Origin: Bacillota bacterium
Lineage (GTDB): Bacteria > Armatimonadota > Hebobacteria > Hebobacterales > Hebobacteraceae
DNA: 9,685 nt
NCBI GenBank assembly: GCA_030668755.1
Contig: DAOVEW010000015.1
Span: 1 to 9,685, forward strand
Reading direction: 5' to 3'
Shown: piece by piece, positions 1 through 6,865 of the stretch
Numbering within the stretch: position 1 is the first letter of the stretch
How the letters are laid out: the number at the start of each line of letters is the position of its first letter
The notes under the pieces: model-generated
Databases searched by the model: none
Told to the model about the DNA's origin: nothing
The model's input: only the letters and a program-made list of their open reading frames with translations
Position numbers and translations under genes: made by a program

Positions 1-1544
1 AACAGCGTCTCGCAGGCGGGCACGACGACGAGCTTGTAGGAGGCCTCGCCGACGATGAAGCGGCGGCCTTTCACGGAGCCGCTTTCTGCGATGATTGTCT
101 CGTCGCCCAGATCGAAGTCATAGTGAAGGGCGAGCAGGTCCTCGGCCACCTGGTTGAGGTGGTCGCTGTGGCGGCACCGCGCGTCAGGAGTCGGGGCCCC
201 GCCCCAGGCTGTGGCGACGTTGTGCAGCAGCAGGACCTCGCGCACCGGCTTGCCCAGGGTCGTGAAGAAGCAGGCGCGGGCGAAGTAGTCCTCGATCACC
301 GGGAAGTAGCGCCACCACGGCTGGTGCCAGGAGAAAGTTGGCGGGTAATCCCGCTTGCGCATGCCGCGGATGGAGTACGGGGTGAGGTGCTGGCACCGGG
401 TGCTTATGCCGAGCACGGTCTGCCAGTCGCCCGACCACTTCTGGCCCTCGAAGGTCATGTGCCATCCCGAGGTGCCGTAGGTCTCGCTGAGGGTCCTGCT
501 GCGGCCGAGCTGATGGGCGATGCTGGAGGCCTGCTTGCAGGTGAGCGTCTCCTGCGTCTGCTCGGTCAGAATGTCGATGCCGGGCCGCTGCATGTGGCGG
601 AGGCTGGGCATGGCGGCGCCGCCGACGGGAATGGCGTCGAAGTCCTGCTCCATGAGCATGTGCCCCGTCAGCTCGAGGCCGTTCTCCTCGCACCAGGCGC
701 CGAGCTGACCGCAATAGGCCTCTGCGAACAGCTCCGTCACGGTGCGCCAGAAGTCATGTCTCGTCTTGAAGAAGTCAGGACTGGACGAGAACAGCTCCGG
801 CAGCCTGGCCAGGAGGTCGTACCCGCGGCGCTGTCGGAACTCCCGGGGGAGGCGAGGCGTCCAGGGGACGCGGCGCCCGGGTGGGAGCTCGTGGGCGCTG
901 AAGATGTTCGGTTCATCGGTGAAGATGCCGGGGATGGTCTTGCCGAACTCGTGTGAGAAACGCTCGCGATAGGGCTCGTAGCAGAAGGAGATGAACGCCT
1001 GCACGGAGGCCGGGTTCATGTTGTCCGCATACGGCAGGCCGTCGAACCAGGGGGAGGGCGGGGGAACACGGATTGCGAACCGCTGGAGCGACTCGCCCTC
1101 TCTCGGTCTCTGCTTGGGCCCGAGCCTCCGGTACGCGCGGACGTCGCCGTTCCCGTGGACAACCGCGAAGCGATGGTCGGCCGCGTCCTCTGGTGGGTTC
1201 ATCTCCAGGTAGTGCATGGCGAACTCGGGGTTGCGGCGCACGACCATGCCGCCGCCGTAGCCGCTCGGCCAGCGGTCCTCGTCGTAGAGCCAGGCTTGCA
1301 TCCGCTGTCTGCGCGCCTCGTCCACGGCTGCGGCGATGCACTCCATCCAGCGCTCGCCCATGAACGGGGTGATGAGGCCGATGCGGTTGTGCATGAAGAA
1401 CCCACCGAGGCCGGCGCGCTTCATCTCTCGCACCTGGCGACGGAGCTCCTCGGGGTCAAGGTCATCGTTCCAGGACCAGAACGGCGCGCCGCGCCATTCC
1501 GGTCCGGGATGGAGAAATGTCCTCTTCGCGCGGTCTTCCCGCAT
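1..1544 (-). CDS. GH106-like glycoside hydrolase (alpha-L-rhamnosidase-related), C-terminus outside window
   Basis: The frame is open without a stop from the ATG at 1544 to the window edge, giving 514 residues of a larger protein. It resembles large GH106-related hydrolases, which remove sugars such as rhamnose from glycans. Seen: an N-terminal PFWSWNDDL segment (21-29), GGFFMHNRIGL (47-57), AWLYDEDRWPSGYGGG (84-99), FTDEPNIF (208-215), LSETYGTSGW (352-361), and RCQHLTPYSIRGMRKRDYPP (383-402). These conserved blocks mark a TIM-barrel hydrolase. Acidic residues D210/E211 and E354 are catalytic candidates by inference. The N-terminus is charged with no signal peptide, so a cytoplasmic enzyme is suggested. 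An in-frame TAA lies 39 bases upstream, and GGAGG sits 5 bases before the ATG, so the start is firm. It follows the aldo/keto reductase on the same strand, 145 bases away with a hairpin between. The family is fairly sure; the substrate is not known. Confidence 0.82.
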   Translation of the reverse strand, partial: MREDRAKRTFLHPGPEWRGAPFWSWNDDLDPEELRRQVREMKRAGLGGFFMHNRIGLITPFMGERWMECIAAAVDEARRQRMQAWLYDEDRWPSGYGGGMVVRRNPEFAMHYLEMNPPEDAADHRFAVVHGNGDVRAYRRLGPKQRPREGESLQRFAIRVPPPSPWFDGLPYADNMNPASVQAFISFCYEPYRERFSHEFGKTIPGIFTDEPNIFSAHELPPGRRVPWTPRLPREFRQRRGYDLLARLPELFSSSPDFFKTRHDFWRTVTELFAEAYCGQLGAWCEENGLELTGHMLMEQDFDAIPVGGAAMPSLRHMQRPGIDILTEQTQETLTCKQASSIAHQLGRSRTLSETYGTSGWHMTFEGQKWSGDWQTVLGISTRCQHLTPYSIRGMRKRDYPPTFSWHQPWWRYFPVIEDYFARACFFTTLGKPVREVLLLHNVATAWGGAPTPDARCRHSDHLNQVAEDLLALHYDFDLGDETIIAESGSVKGRRFIVGEASYKLVVVPACETL

Positions 1545-1549
1545 GGCAG

Positions 1550-1554
1550 CCTCC
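1550..1554 (-). promoter_or_regulatory. Ribosome binding site of the glycoside hydrolase
   Basis: GGAGG on the minus strand lies 5 bases before the ATG at 1544. It supports that start, the only ATG after an in-frame upstream TAA. Confidence 0.7.
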
Positions 1555-1626
1555 AACTTGCGTTGTGCACATCGTGTTTACGTCGTGGTTTGGACGCTCG
1601 GGACGCCGACGGCCCTCTCGCGTGAA

Positions 1627-1651
1627 GCGGGGCGAGCAGGGCCCGCCCCGC
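1627..1651 (-). terminator. Strong GC hairpin after the aldo/keto reductase, possible terminator
   Basis: A perfect 8-base-pair stem (GCGGGGCG with CGCCCCGC) closes a 9-base loop. It begins 39 bases past the reductase stop and ends 83 bases before the hydrolase start. On the minus strand only TT follows the stem, with no real T run, so it may be a weak or factor-assisted terminator, or an attenuating hairpin between two cotranscribed genes. Confidence 0.4.
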
Positions 1652-1689
1652 GCTTGTCGCTGCCCTCGCCCGCCGGCGCAGCAGATCGC

Positions 1690-2538
1690 CTAATCGTCTT
1701 GGGGGAATATGGGCGTCAGCTCCTTTGCCATGTCGCGCAGACGCCGCTCCTCCTCCGGCGTGATCGGCCGGAAGCTCTCCGCGATGTCGAGCATCATAGG
1801 GAAGAGCTCGGTCTGCGCTGGGCTGACGGCTGCGGTCACCTCCTGGGAGAGCGTCCAGCGGAAGGGGAGCTCGGCCTGGTCTCGCTCGTCATAGGGCTCG
1901 TACCAGCACTTCGGCCACTTGGCCTTATCTCTGTCCGGCGAGAAGGTCCGCGCAACCGACTTGAGCGCCAATCGGGCGGCGCCGCTGGCCTTGGCGGCTT
2001 CGAGCACCCTTGGGCCAAAGCCGCCGAACCAGCAGGCGAAGTTGATGGGGAACAGGATGGAGTCGAAGGCAAAGCGCCTCAGGGCTTCGAGGGCGGCCTC
2101 TTCGGAGTGCGCGCTGAACCCCAGGAAGCGCGCCTTGCCATCCTGCTTCGCAGCCTCAAGCGTCTCCATGGCCCCGCCCGGCCCGAAGGCCTTCTCTACG
2201 TCCGCCACGTCCATCAGGCCGTGGAGCTGATAGAGATCCACGTGGTCGGTGCGGAGCTGGCGCAGAGATCCCTCCAATTCTGCTGCGGAGCCGGCTCCGT
2301 CGCGCTCTCCCGTCTTGCAGGCTAGGAACACCTTATCCCGATAGGGCTCCAGGGCCGGCCCCAATCGCTCCTGCGCGTTCCCGTAGGTGGGGGCCACGTC
2401 GAAGTAGTTGACCCCACGATCCACTGCCTCCGCGACAATACGATCCGCCTCGGCCTGCGGGATGCCGGACACGACGATGCCGCCAAATCCCAGGATGGAA
2501 AGCTCTTCCCCGGTCTTGCCGAGCACTCTCTTCTGCAC
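1690..2538 (-). CDS. Aldo/keto reductase
   Basis: Encodes a 282-residue NAD(P)H-dependent oxidoreductase of the aldo/keto reductase superfamily, a TIM-barrel enzyme that interconverts carbonyls and alcohols. The start MQKRVLGKTGEELSILGFGG is typical of the family. The catalytic tetrad is present: D47 and Y52 in FDVAPTYG, K75 in ACKTGER and H106 in YQLHG. There is no C-terminal ferredoxin-like cysteine cluster, unlike some longer AKRs. The GTG at 2538 is preferred because family homology begins exactly there; the frame stays open to a GTG at 2655, but that would add 39 Arg/Pro-rich residues and overlap the upstream gene by 68 bases. The ribosome site before 2538 is weak (GGCGG, 3 bases away). 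It lies 49 bases after the PDZ gene and upstream of the hydrolase, so a sugar-derived carbonyl is a reasonable but unproven substrate. Confidence 0.88.
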   Translation of the reverse strand: MQKRVLGKTGEELSILGFGGIVVSGIPQAEADRIVAEAVDRGVNYFDVAPTYGNAQERLGPALEPYRDKVFLACKTGERDGAGSAAELEGSLRQLRTDHVDLYQLHGLMDVADVEKAFGPGGAMETLEAAKQDGKARFLGFSAHSEEAALEALRRFAFDSILFPINFACWFGGFGPRVLEAAKASGAARLALKSVARTFSPDRDKAKWPKCWYEPYDERDQAELPFRWTLSQEVTAAVSPAQTELFPMMLDIAESFRPITPEEERRLRDMAKELTPIFPQDD

Positions 2539-2587
2539 GTTCCGCCGTCTCTTTCGCGGCTCGTCCGCGCGCCATAGGCCCCGCGAG

Positions 2588-3133
2588 TCAGGGCGACCGG
2601 GCGCTGACGGACTCGTCCTCAGGAACCTGCTCGCCACTCTCACCGGCCGGCTCACCGGTCGCCTCGCCCTCGGCCGCCTCCTGGTCTGGGCGGCGGATGG
2701 TGACGCGCACCTCCCGGATCTCGTCTCGGGGCAGGAAGCGACCTATCGTGGTGCGGGGGCACTTATGCCTTTCTGCGAGCTGGTCGCCGGGCCTGATGCC
2801 GGCCCTGTCGGCCGGGCCGTCGGGCGTTACGTCGCCAATGTACAGGCCGTGGGGGCGTGAGATATGGACGTCCAGGATGGTCTCGAGCTGGCCCTTGGGA
2901 CAGCCCTTGAGAGGGCCGACTTCGTCGGCCGGTGGAATCGCGATCGTTGCCGAAATCTCCCTGTACTTGGTCTGAGGCCGCCTGCGTCTCGCGGTGCGGT
3001 CACGCGAAGGGGTCCTCTTGAAACCCGGGAACGATCGCCACGGCCGCACTTGTGGGTAGACCACCAACATGCCGCCGTAGCCGAGAAGCAGCACAACTGT
3101 GACCGCCACCAACCAGCGGAGCCTTCGAGTCAT
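2588..3133 (-). CDS. Small single-pass membrane protein with a PDZ domain
   Basis: Encodes 181 residues. Seen: a basic N-terminus (MTRRLRW), one hydrophobic segment at about 7-26, an Arg-rich linker (about 39-53), then a PDZ-like region at about 80-155. Its core GLYIGDVTPDGPADRAGIRPGDQL at 96-119 has the usual GPADRAGI-x-PGD turn. A charged Glu-rich tail follows. The positive-inside rule puts the PDZ domain outside the cytoplasmic membrane, where such domains bind protein C-termini or act as scaffolds. No protease domain is present, so it is not a DegP/HtrA or C-terminal processing protease; type II secretion GspC also has one membrane segment plus PDZ, but no secretion genes are nearby. The ATG at 3133 is chosen over one at 3268 because GGAGG lies 5 bases upstream and the membrane segment then begins at once. 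The function is unknown. Confidence 0.72.
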   Translation of the reverse strand: MTRRLRWLVAVTVVLLLGYGGMLVVYPQVRPWRSFPGFKRTPSRDRTARRRRPQTKYREISATIAIPPADEVGPLKGCPKGQLETILDVHISRPHGLYIGDVTPDGPADRAGIRPGDQLAERHKCPRTTIGRFLPRDEIREVRVTIRRPDQEAAEGEATGEPAGESGEQVPEDESVSARSP

Positions 3134-3138
3134 GTGTG

Positions 3139-3143
3139 CCTCC
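3139..3143 (-). promoter_or_regulatory. Ribosome binding site deciding the PDZ protein start
   Basis: GGAGG on the minus strand, 5 bases before the ATG at 3133, favours this start over the upstream in-frame ATG at 3268. Confidence 0.65.
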
Positions 3144-3316
3144 ACGAGAATCGGGAACCGAGTGCCGTCTGGGTCTGCTAACGGCCGGGCCCGCTGTGTT
3201 CGCTCCTCTTTCCGGTTGTTCGGTGCGGCTGTGGAATTCCCTCGCGTGTTTATGTGTAGATGGGGCAATCCTGCGAGGCAACGTTCGAAGGCAACACAAT
3301 CCGACTGAGGATGCTC

Positions 3317-3334
3317 GCCGGGTAACTGCCCGGC
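3317..3334 (-). terminator. Hairpin just after the DUF362 gene, possible terminator
   Basis: A perfect 6-base-pair stem (GCCGGG with CCCGGC) closes a 6-base loop, beginning 12 bases past the DUF362 stop codon. No T run follows on the minus strand, so termination would need help or be weak. The rest of the 213-base gap (3134-3346) shows no convincing promoter; it holds only the ribosome site of the PDZ gene. Confidence 0.35.
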
Positions 3335-3346
3335 CGCTGTAGATCG

Positions 3347-4564
3347 TCAATCGAGCATATCTGCGGCGCGTATGCGGAACTCCATGGGCGGACAGGCGTA
3401 GACCGCGTTCAGCTTCCCGCGCAGCAGCAGCCGATCTCGAAGCGGCTTCACGCTCTCCGATGCCAGCGCGCAGTCGCCGACAATCGCCACCGGGCAGGCC
3501 AGGTCGTCCGGGACGTCCGGGTCCCTTCCCACGATTACGGCGAGGGGATGGCTCTCGTCGAGGAGACCTTCACGCTTGAGGCGGTCGAGGCCGCGCCGGA
3601 TGTAGTAGGAGCAGGAACGGCAGTAGTCGCCCGCGTAGAGGCGAAGGCCGGGGAACTTCTCCTCCGACAGCCCCACATCGGGTCGCGCGAAGGGGCAACG
3701 GACCGCTTCAATGGATTCGCCGAGTACACTGATCTCAGCCAGGTCGGCCTCGCCGAGCCCCGCCTCCCCGGCCAGGCGAGTGGTGTCCACCTCGTCGGGA
3801 TCGAATCCCATGACGCCGCCGGCCACAGCATCGAGCGCGACCGCGTCGCGGCTGGCCATGATCAGCCCCATCTCCACGGCGCGACCATCCGCCGCGTGAT
3901 CGGCTTCTTGGCCCACCAGAGCGTCGAGCACGTTGAGGTCGGGGCGGCGTATCCGGAGCAGGTCGGTGAGCTTGCGGGGGAGGGCCAGCTCGCGATAGCA
4001 ATGTTGGTAGAGCTTGTCGTAGTCCGATACGATGCCATGCAGGTTCTTGATGGCCAGCGTCACCGTGGTCAGGCTGTGGATCTTCATGACGGGGAGATTG
4101 ATGAAGACGTCGGCCTCGAGGATGGTGCGGGGGAGGTGGGCCGTGCGCAGCACGTGTGCGCCCGCCACCTGCACCTCTACAAACTCGTCCTCCTCCAGGT
4201 ACACGACGTCGAAACCCGCCTCCTCTGCCGCGCGAGCCATCCCCACCGCCTGGAAGCACCCTCGCGTCGAGTTCGCTTCCGTGCGATATTTCGCCGTCGA
4301 AATGCTCCGGCCCTCGGCGACGATGACGCGACCGGCTCCCGCCTCTCGCGCCAGTTCTCCTACCGCGACGACGACGCGCGGGTCCGTGGTGGTTGGGGCG
4401 GGACGAGGCGCGAAGACGTTGGGCTTGAGGAGGACGGTCTTGCTGGCGACGAGCGCGGGGAGGTCGCAGACGGATGAGATGGCGCGACCAACAGGCTGAC
4501 GGAGCGCGGCCACATCCTCGCCAGAGTGCGCCCGGACCACTGAAACACGGCTCAGATCACTCAT
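3347..4564 (-). CDS. DUF362 domain-containing protein with cysteine-bearing C-terminus
   Basis: Encodes 405 residues. The DUF362 family (Pfam PF04015) is widespread in anaerobic and environmental bacteria and archaea, without a settled general function. Family motifs seen: VLLKPNVF (44-51), INLPVMKIHSLTTVTLAIKN (155-174) followed by LHGIV, and GLIMASRDAVALDAVA (233-248). The last quarter carries C315-x2-C318, C357, C365 and C391. This is not the CxxCxxCxxxC ferredoxin pattern found in many relatives, but could bind a metal. No signal peptide is evident. The ATG at 4564 overlaps the upstream stop by 8 bases (ATGAGTGA), so translational coupling is likely; a modest GAGG lies 9 bases ahead. The family call is confident; the role is unknown. 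Confidence 0.85.
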   Translation of the reverse strand: MSDLSRVSVVRAHSGEDVAALRQPVGRAISSVCDLPALVASKTVLLKPNVFAPRPAPTTTDPRVVVAVGELAREAGAGRVIVAEGRSISTAKYRTEANSTRGCFQAVGMARAAEEAGFDVVYLEEDEFVEVQVAGAHVLRTAHLPRTILEADVFINLPVMKIHSLTTVTLAIKNLHGIVSDYDKLYQHCYRELALPRKLTDLLRIRRPDLNVLDALVGQEADHAADGRAVEMGLIMASRDAVALDAVAGGVMGFDPDEVDTTRLAGEAGLGEADLAEISVLGESIEAVRCPFARPDVGLSEEKFPGLRLYAGDYCRSCSYYIRRGLDRLKREGLLDESHPLAVIVGRDPDVPDDLACPVAIVGDCALASESVKPLRDRLLLRGKLNAVYACPPMEFRIRAADMLD

Positions 4565-5528
4565 CGGCGGTTGCCTCTTCCATCTGGTCCTGAAACAGCC
4601 AAACTGGGCCTACGGCAAATGTGGTGCACACGTCGATCAGCTGACACGCGTCGGCGTCAACTAGCCGTGTGCACTCAGGAAACAGCGACAGGAAGTAACG
4701 AATGGCAATCGCCAAGTAACCACAGCAACTCCTGATGAGCGTGGGAACGACCATGTCCTGCATAGCAGCCGGGTCGCTACCGAAGCCGGCAATCTGGTCT
4801 ATTGCACTCGGCGCGCTGTGAAGGTATGAGGAGAGATGCCGGTATTCCGCGTCGTAAACGGACGAAGCAAGGCATGCTCGCTCTGCCCGCTCGCGGAACT
4901 CAAGCGCGAACCCTTTCCCACGATACCTCCCTGCGTTACTAAAGTCGCCCTCTTCCCATTTCCGCCGATTCTTTTCGCCCAGACTTTGGAAGTGCGCGTT
5001 TGCGCGAAGGCGCGTGATGAGAGCATGCACCTGGTTATGTAAATTCGCGCGGAAGACGTCCGCCTGCTCGCGTAGACGCTGCCCCTCCGGATGGATCTCC
5101 TGGCCAATGCGTGGAGCGAAGCTGTCTCGTTCAGCGCGGATGCAGTCTGACATGTAGAGGCGTTCACGGACACAATGAAGATCAGCTATGAGGAATCGGA
5201 ACTCCCGTTCGTCTTCCTCGATTTCGTCAACGCAGAAGTAGTGGAGGTTGATAGCTGCCTCCATCAGCACACGCGCGAGTGTCGCGGTAGCTACCGGATT
5301 CCACACGTGTGGAGCCGCGTTACTCCAAGGTCCACTCTCGGGATGGGTCTTCAGCAGCGCATCGGCGGTCAGGCAGACTGCCGTGAAGATATGCGACGCA
5401 TACTCAAGCCTGCGCCCTGATCCCGCCTGGCCGGCACTAGCGGCCGAGAGCCGGAAAGCTAGAATCGCGAGGCACCCGAAGTCGTGTAGCGTCCCAGGCA
5501 GTGTCTCCTCGCTCTTCTCTTTCGTCAC
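4557..5528 (-). CDS. Protein of unknown function, possibly DUF5677/HEPN-like, of lower GC
   Basis: Encodes 323 residues that I do not firmly recognise. It looks mainly alpha-helical and soluble. A segment with LARVLMEAAINLHYF (84-98) followed by an acidic stretch DEIEEDEREF (101-110), and a later YRHLSSYLH (229-237), recall DUF5677-type proteins. R230-H231-x5-H237 fits the loose R-x4-6-H pattern of HEPN ribonucleases, with a polar residue after the Arg, but this may be chance. The stretch 186-209 is rich in charged residues. The GTG start has GGGAG 5 bases ahead. The gene lies 25 bases after isocitrate dehydrogenase and overlaps DUF362 by 8 bases, so it is probably cotranscribed. Its GC looks clearly lower than its neighbours (about 52-57% in two hand-counted 60-base blocks against about 75% in one block of the epimerase gene), which may mean horizontal acquisition. 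Confidence 0.75.
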   Translation of the reverse strand: MTKEKSEETLPGTLHDFGCLAILAFRLSAASAGQAGSGRRLEYASHIFTAVCLTADALLKTHPESGPWSNAAPHVWNPVATATLARVLMEAAINLHYFCVDEIEEDEREFRFLIADLHCVRERLYMSDCIRAERDSFAPRIGQEIHPEGQRLREQADVFRANLHNQVHALITRLRANAHFQSLGEKNRRKWEEGDFSNAGRYRGKGFALEFRERAERACLASSVYDAEYRHLSSYLHSAPSAIDQIAGFGSDPAAMQDMVVPTLIRSCCGYLAIAIRYFLSLFPECTRLVDADACQLIDVCTTFAVGPVWLFQDQMEEATADE

Positions 5529-5533
5529 GACGT

Positions 5534-5538
5534 CTCCC
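5534..5538 (-). promoter_or_regulatory. Ribosome binding site supporting a GTG start at 5528
   Basis: GGGAG on the minus strand, 5 bases before GTG, within the 25-base gap after the isocitrate dehydrogenase stop. Confidence 0.55.
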
Positions 5539-5553
5539 GTCGGTCCAGGCGCG

Positions 5554-6627
5554 CTAACTCAGCAGCCTGGCCACAATCGCCTCCCCCATCTCCCTCGTCC
5601 CCACCGCCGTTGGGTCGTCGCGGGTGGGTTTGAGGTCGTAGGTAACGGACTTCCCCTCGGCGATGACGGCGGCGACGGCCTGCTCGACGCGGTCGGCGGC
5701 CTTGCTCTCTCCCAGGTGTCTCAGCATGAGCACACCGGAGAGGATGAGCGCGGTCGGGTTGACTTTGTTCTGGCCGGCGTACTTGGGGGCCGAGCCGTGG
5801 ATGGCCTCAAAGACGGCGACTTCATCGCCGATGTTGGCGCCGGGAGCGACACCCAGGCCGCCGACTAGGCCGGCGCAGAGATCGGAGAGGATGTCTCCGT
5901 AGAGGTTGGGCAGAACGAGAACGTCGTAGAGCTCGGGTTTCTGGACAAGCTGCATGCACATGGCGTCCACGAGCCACTCGTCATACTCGACCTTGCTTTC
6001 ATAGCGCTTGGCGACCTCGCGTGCGGTGCGGTAGAAGAGGCCGTCGGTGGCCTTCATGATGTTGTCCTTGGCCACAGCGGTGACTTTGCGGCGGCCGTTT
6101 TCGAGAGCATAGCGGAAGGCGAACTCGACGATGCGCTCTGAGCCAAATGCCGAGATCGGCTTGATCGAGATGGCGGCATCATCCCTAATGCGGCCCCCAG
6201 CGAGCCCGATGACCTGCTTCGCCTCGGCGGTCCCCTCCTCGAACTCGACGCCGGCGTAGAGATCCTCTGTGTTCTCGCGCACGACGACGAGGTCAACTCC
6301 CTCGAAGCGCGTGCGCACACCAGGATAGTGCTTGCATGGGCGCAGGCAGGTGTAGAGGTCGAGCCGCTTGCGAAGGGCGACGTTGACGGACCGAATGCCG
6401 CCGCCGCGGGGGGTGGTGATCGGGCCTTTCAGCGCCACCTTGTTGCGCCGGATCGAGTCCAGAACGCGGTCGGGCAGCGGCGTGCCCTCTTGCTCCATGA
6501 CCGCGACGCCGGCCTGCTGGGTCTCCCAGGCGATCTCGGCGCCGCTGGAGTCGATCACACGCCGGGCGGCTTCGGTGAGCTCCGGCCCGACTCCGTCGCC
6601 GGGGATGAGCGTGACAGCGTGCGGCAT
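5554..6627 (-). CDS. icd: Isocitrate dehydrogenase, short form, with NADP-type cofactor residues
   Basis: Encodes a 357-residue beta-decarboxylating dehydrogenase that oxidises isocitrate to 2-oxoglutarate in the TCA cycle (cytoplasm). The isocitrate signature is S80-x-N82 in [11 protein letters not shown], with R86, R96, R117 and Y124 for substrate binding, K187 as the catalytic lysine, and D221, D245 and D249 for the metal. Isopropylmalate dehydrogenases differ at the S/N positions, so that identity is unlikely. The cofactor loop reads [16 protein letters not shown]282, Y283 and V289 correspond to NADP-specifying Lys344, Tyr345 and Val351 of the E. coli enzyme, and Y330 to Tyr391; the Arg395 position is P334. 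NADP use is therefore inferred. At 357 residues it is shorter than E. coli Icd (about 416). AGGAGGAG lies 8 bases before the ATG, and an extended -10 promoter precedes it. It leads the cluster running to DUF362. Confidence 0.9.
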   Translation of the reverse strand: MPHAVTLIPGDGVGPELTEAARRVIDSSGAEIAWETQQAGVAVMEQEGTPLPDRVLDSIRRNKVALKGPITTPRGGGIRSVNVALRKRLDLYTCLRPCKHYPGVRTRFEGVDLVVVRENTEDLYAGVEFEEGTAEAKQVIGLAGGRIRDDAAISIKPISAFGSERIVEFAFRYALENGRRKVTAVAKDNIMKATDGLFYRTAREVAKRYESKVEYDEWLVDAMCMQLVQKPELYDVLVLPNLYGDILSDLCAGLVGGLGVAPGANIGDEVAVFEAIHGSAPKYAGQNKVNPTALILSGVLMLRHLGESKAADRVEQAVAAVIAEGKSVTYDLKPTRDDPTAVGTREMGEAIVARLLS

Positions 6628-6635
6628 ATGGATGG

Positions 6636-6643
6636 CTCCTCCT
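6636..6643 (-). promoter_or_regulatory. Strong ribosome binding site of isocitrate dehydrogenase
   Basis: AGGAGGAG on the minus strand, 8 bases before the ATG at 6627; near-consensus, suggesting efficient translation. Confidence 0.7.
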
Positions 6644-6660
6644 GACTCGAATTGTCAGTG

Positions 6661-6670
6661 ATTATAGCAG
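6661..6670 (-). promoter_or_regulatory. Extended -10 promoter driving the isocitrate dehydrogenase gene
   Basis: The minus strand reads TGCTATAAT, a perfect -10 hexamer with the TGn extension of sigma-70 promoters. There is no good -35 at 17 bases upstream (CCTTTG), as is common for extended -10 promoters. The predicted transcript start is near 6654, giving a leader of about 27 bases that contains the AGGAGGAG ribosome site. In such GC-rich DNA a chance match is less likely. Confidence 0.62.
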
Positions 6671-6742
6671 AAACGCACCCGAGCAAAGGGCGGCAGGGCT
6701 CTGGAGGACGGCGAGCGAGGTGTGTGGGTCTTAGAGACACGG

Positions 6743-6752
6743 TCACATGTGA
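6743..6752. promoter_or_regulatory. 10-base palindrome in the divergent intergenic region, possible operator
   Basis: TCACATGTGA is a perfect palindrome between the divergent isocitrate dehydrogenase and epimerase-like genes, about 74 bases upstream of the -10 box on one side and 114 bases before the GTG at 6866 on the other. The half-sites resemble CRP/FNR-like TGTGA elements but without the usual 6-base spacer. No repeat copy was found. The rest of the gap (6628-6865) shows no clear plus-strand promoter. Confidence 0.25.
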
Positions 6753-6850
6753 GGTACAGGAGATGAAGGAGGGAGAGACCGCAATTCGTGCAGGAATACC
6801 GGTTCGATGATGCGGTCCCCTCGGGCGGTCGAGCGGCGCGTCGGGAGTCA

Positions 6851-6856
6851 GGGAGG
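6851..6856 (+). promoter_or_regulatory. Ribosome binding site deciding the epimerase-like start
   Basis: GGGAGG lies 9 bases before the GTG at 6866. The upstream in-frame GTG at 6788 has purine-rich sequence only about 15 bases away, too far to be ideal. Confidence 0.6.
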
Positions 6857-6865
6857 CAGATCGTT

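Noticed and set aside
123..956. Long plus-strand open frame of 277 codons
   Set aside because: It lies antisense to the GH106-like gene, whose conserved motifs are clear on the minus strand; the plus-strand product is low-complexity and matches no family.
1336..2325. Plus-strand open frame of 329 codons
   Set aside because: It spans two unrelated minus-strand genes and the gap between them; an artefact of high GC.
2539..2655. N-terminal extension of the aldo/keto reductase from GTG 2655
   Set aside because: It would overlap the PDZ gene by 68 bases, is Arg/Pro-rich, and family homology starts at the GTG at 2538.
3134..3268. N-terminal extension of the PDZ protein from ATG 3268
   Set aside because: The ATG at 3133 has an ideal ribosome site and begins just before the membrane segment.
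3240..3300. Possible minus-strand promoter for the PDZ gene (TTGCCT with TACACA at 17 bases)
   Set aside because: The -10 match is only about half of consensus; not enough to call.
3548..4477. Plus-strand open frame of 309 codons
   Set aside because: Antisense to the DUF362 gene, which has clear family motifs; no recognisable protein on the plus strand.
6763..6810. Short 15-codon plus-strand frame starting ATG in the divergent gap, as a leader peptide
   Set aside because: The AGGAG lies directly against the ATG with no spacer, and no attenuator or regulatory codon run is visible.
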